From positions 620,001 through 684,000 of the forward strand of contig NZ_ATXE01000001.1 in assembly GCF_000421525.1 (NCBI RefSeq): a stretch of 64,000 nt of DNA. Direction: 5' to 3'. Shown here in pieces: positions 63,521 to 64,000 of this stretch. The DNA comes from Aestuariimicrobium kwangyangense DSM 21549. GTDB taxonomy: Bacteria; Actinomycetota; Actinomycetes; Propionibacteriales; Propionibacteriaceae. The notes below the pieces were generated by a model. It had not been told where the DNA came from, searched no databases, and saw only the letters and a list, made by a program, of their open reading frames with translations. A program made the translations under genes and the position numbers. How positions within the stretch are numbered: the first letter of the stretch is position 1; each line of letters opens with the position of its first letter.

Positions 63521-64000
63521 ATGTCCCCCCACGGTTCCCTGCCGTCCCGAGATCCTCTGCTGCCCGGCTCCGCACTGTCGCGGCGCTCGCTCATCAGCGC
63601 CGCCGCGGTCGGTGCCGCGGCCAGTTCCCTCGCTCTCAGCCAGACTCGGACGGCGGCAGCAGCTCCGCCGTCCGATCCGGCCGCCGTCACCCCGGGTGAC
63701 CCCTACGGCGCCGGCACCGACCCCCACCTGCGCAAGTTCGACCTGCGCGCGATGTGGGTCGCGACCGTCGCCAACATCGACTTCCCCTCCAAGCGGGGCC
63801 TCTCCGCCGACCAGATGAAGGCGGAACTGGTGGCCTGGCTCGACCTGGCCCGAGCCTCGAACCACAACGCTGTGGTCTACCAGGTTCGTCCCACGGCCGA
63901 CACCTTCTGGCCCAGCGCCCTGGAGCCGTGGTCACACTGGCTGACGGGCACCCAGGGGGTCGATCCCGGCTTCGACCCCCTGCAGTTCTGCATCGACGAG
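63521..64000 (+). CDS. Tat-exported GHL10 (DUF187) glycoside hydrolase-like protein, 3' end outside window
   Basis: From ATG 63521 the frame stays open for 160 codons to the window edge. A twin-arginine signal, SRRSLISAAAVGAAASSLAL, ends near residue 45. The mature start FDLRAMWVATVANIDFPSKR, then LVAWLDLARASNHNAVVYQV and RPTADTFWPSALEPWSHWLT, are characteristic of the GHL10/DUF187 TIM-barrel family thought to act on cell-wall-derived or plant glycans. The rest lies beyond 64000. Confidence 0.85.
   Translation, partial: MSPHGSLPSRDPLLPGSALSRRSLISAAAVGAAASSLALSQTRTAAAAPPSDPAAVTPGDPYGAGTDPHLRKFDLRAMWVATVANIDFPSKRGLSADQMKAELVAWLDLARASNHNAVVYQVRPTADTFWPSALEPWSHWLTGTQGVDPGFDPLQFCIDE

Overview
The window is a high-GC actinobacterial chromosome segment. 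A Propionibacteriaceae-like organism is my best guess, from overall gene content and style rather than from any database match. Supporting signs are near-uniform G/C third positions, frequent GTG starts, stop/start overlaps of the ATGA or GTGA type, many leaderless starts (a TANNNT box ending 6-7 nt before the start codon), the SRP RNA gene directly upstream of dnaX, a tadA-associated acidic protein next to tadA, and a small HemD-winged-helix fusion beside nitrite reductase.

Layout. 1-5 kb: the 3' part of menB, a membrane molybdopterin oxidoreductase, an MFS transporter and a GH172 (DUF2961) glycosidase. 5.3-15.4 kb: a minus-strand nitrate assimilation operon (narK, nitrate reductase, FAD/BFD electron-transfer subunit, nirB, nirD, a siroheme synthase piece, HemD-regulator). 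15.5-21.3 kb: YbaK deacylase, a pyranose-oxidase-like GMC enzyme, GNAT, the copper protein CueP, upp, the tadA pair and tRNA-Ser(CGA). 21.3-27.8 kb: a decayed accessory island next to that tRNA, holding a type I restriction scar, a membrane-anchored PIN-like protein and a PD-(D/E)XK protein. 27.9-33.7 kb: a translationally coupled copper/ion operon (CopD-CtaG fusion, CopA, K+/H+ antiporter). 33.7-42.6 kb: LytR_C protein, ParB-like small protein, HerA/DUF853 ATPase, Bcr-type MFS, BadF kinase, EcsC, a LolA-like protein and an ABC exporter. 42.6-50.9 kb: carbohydrate-flavoured genes (MFS, PhyH dioxygenase, AraC regulator, SASA esterase, Gfo/Idh oxidoreductase, GH13 glucosidase). 51-54.1 kb: tRNA-Ser(GGA) and two SHOCT membrane proteins divergent from a two-component system, with a perfect palindrome between them. 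54.1-64 kb: MpaB-like protein, SRP RNA, dnaX, nadE, ybaB, recR, ThrE-type exporter, esterase and the start of a Tat-exported GHL10 glycosidase.

Two themes go beyond ordinary annotation. First, several intergenic regions hold arrays of short motifs with 17-20 bp periodicity; two of them (775-921 and 50953-51119) share one architecture, three CAC/CAGCTGCCC-type units facing five or six GGGCARSTG-type units. Second, the island carries two unfamiliar nuclease-like proteins, one starting on the stop codon of a truncated restriction gene. These are the best candidates for an undescribed defence function. Separately, the divergent SHOCT / histidine kinase pair has Met/His-rich extracytoplasmic segments that suggest a metal-responsive circuit.
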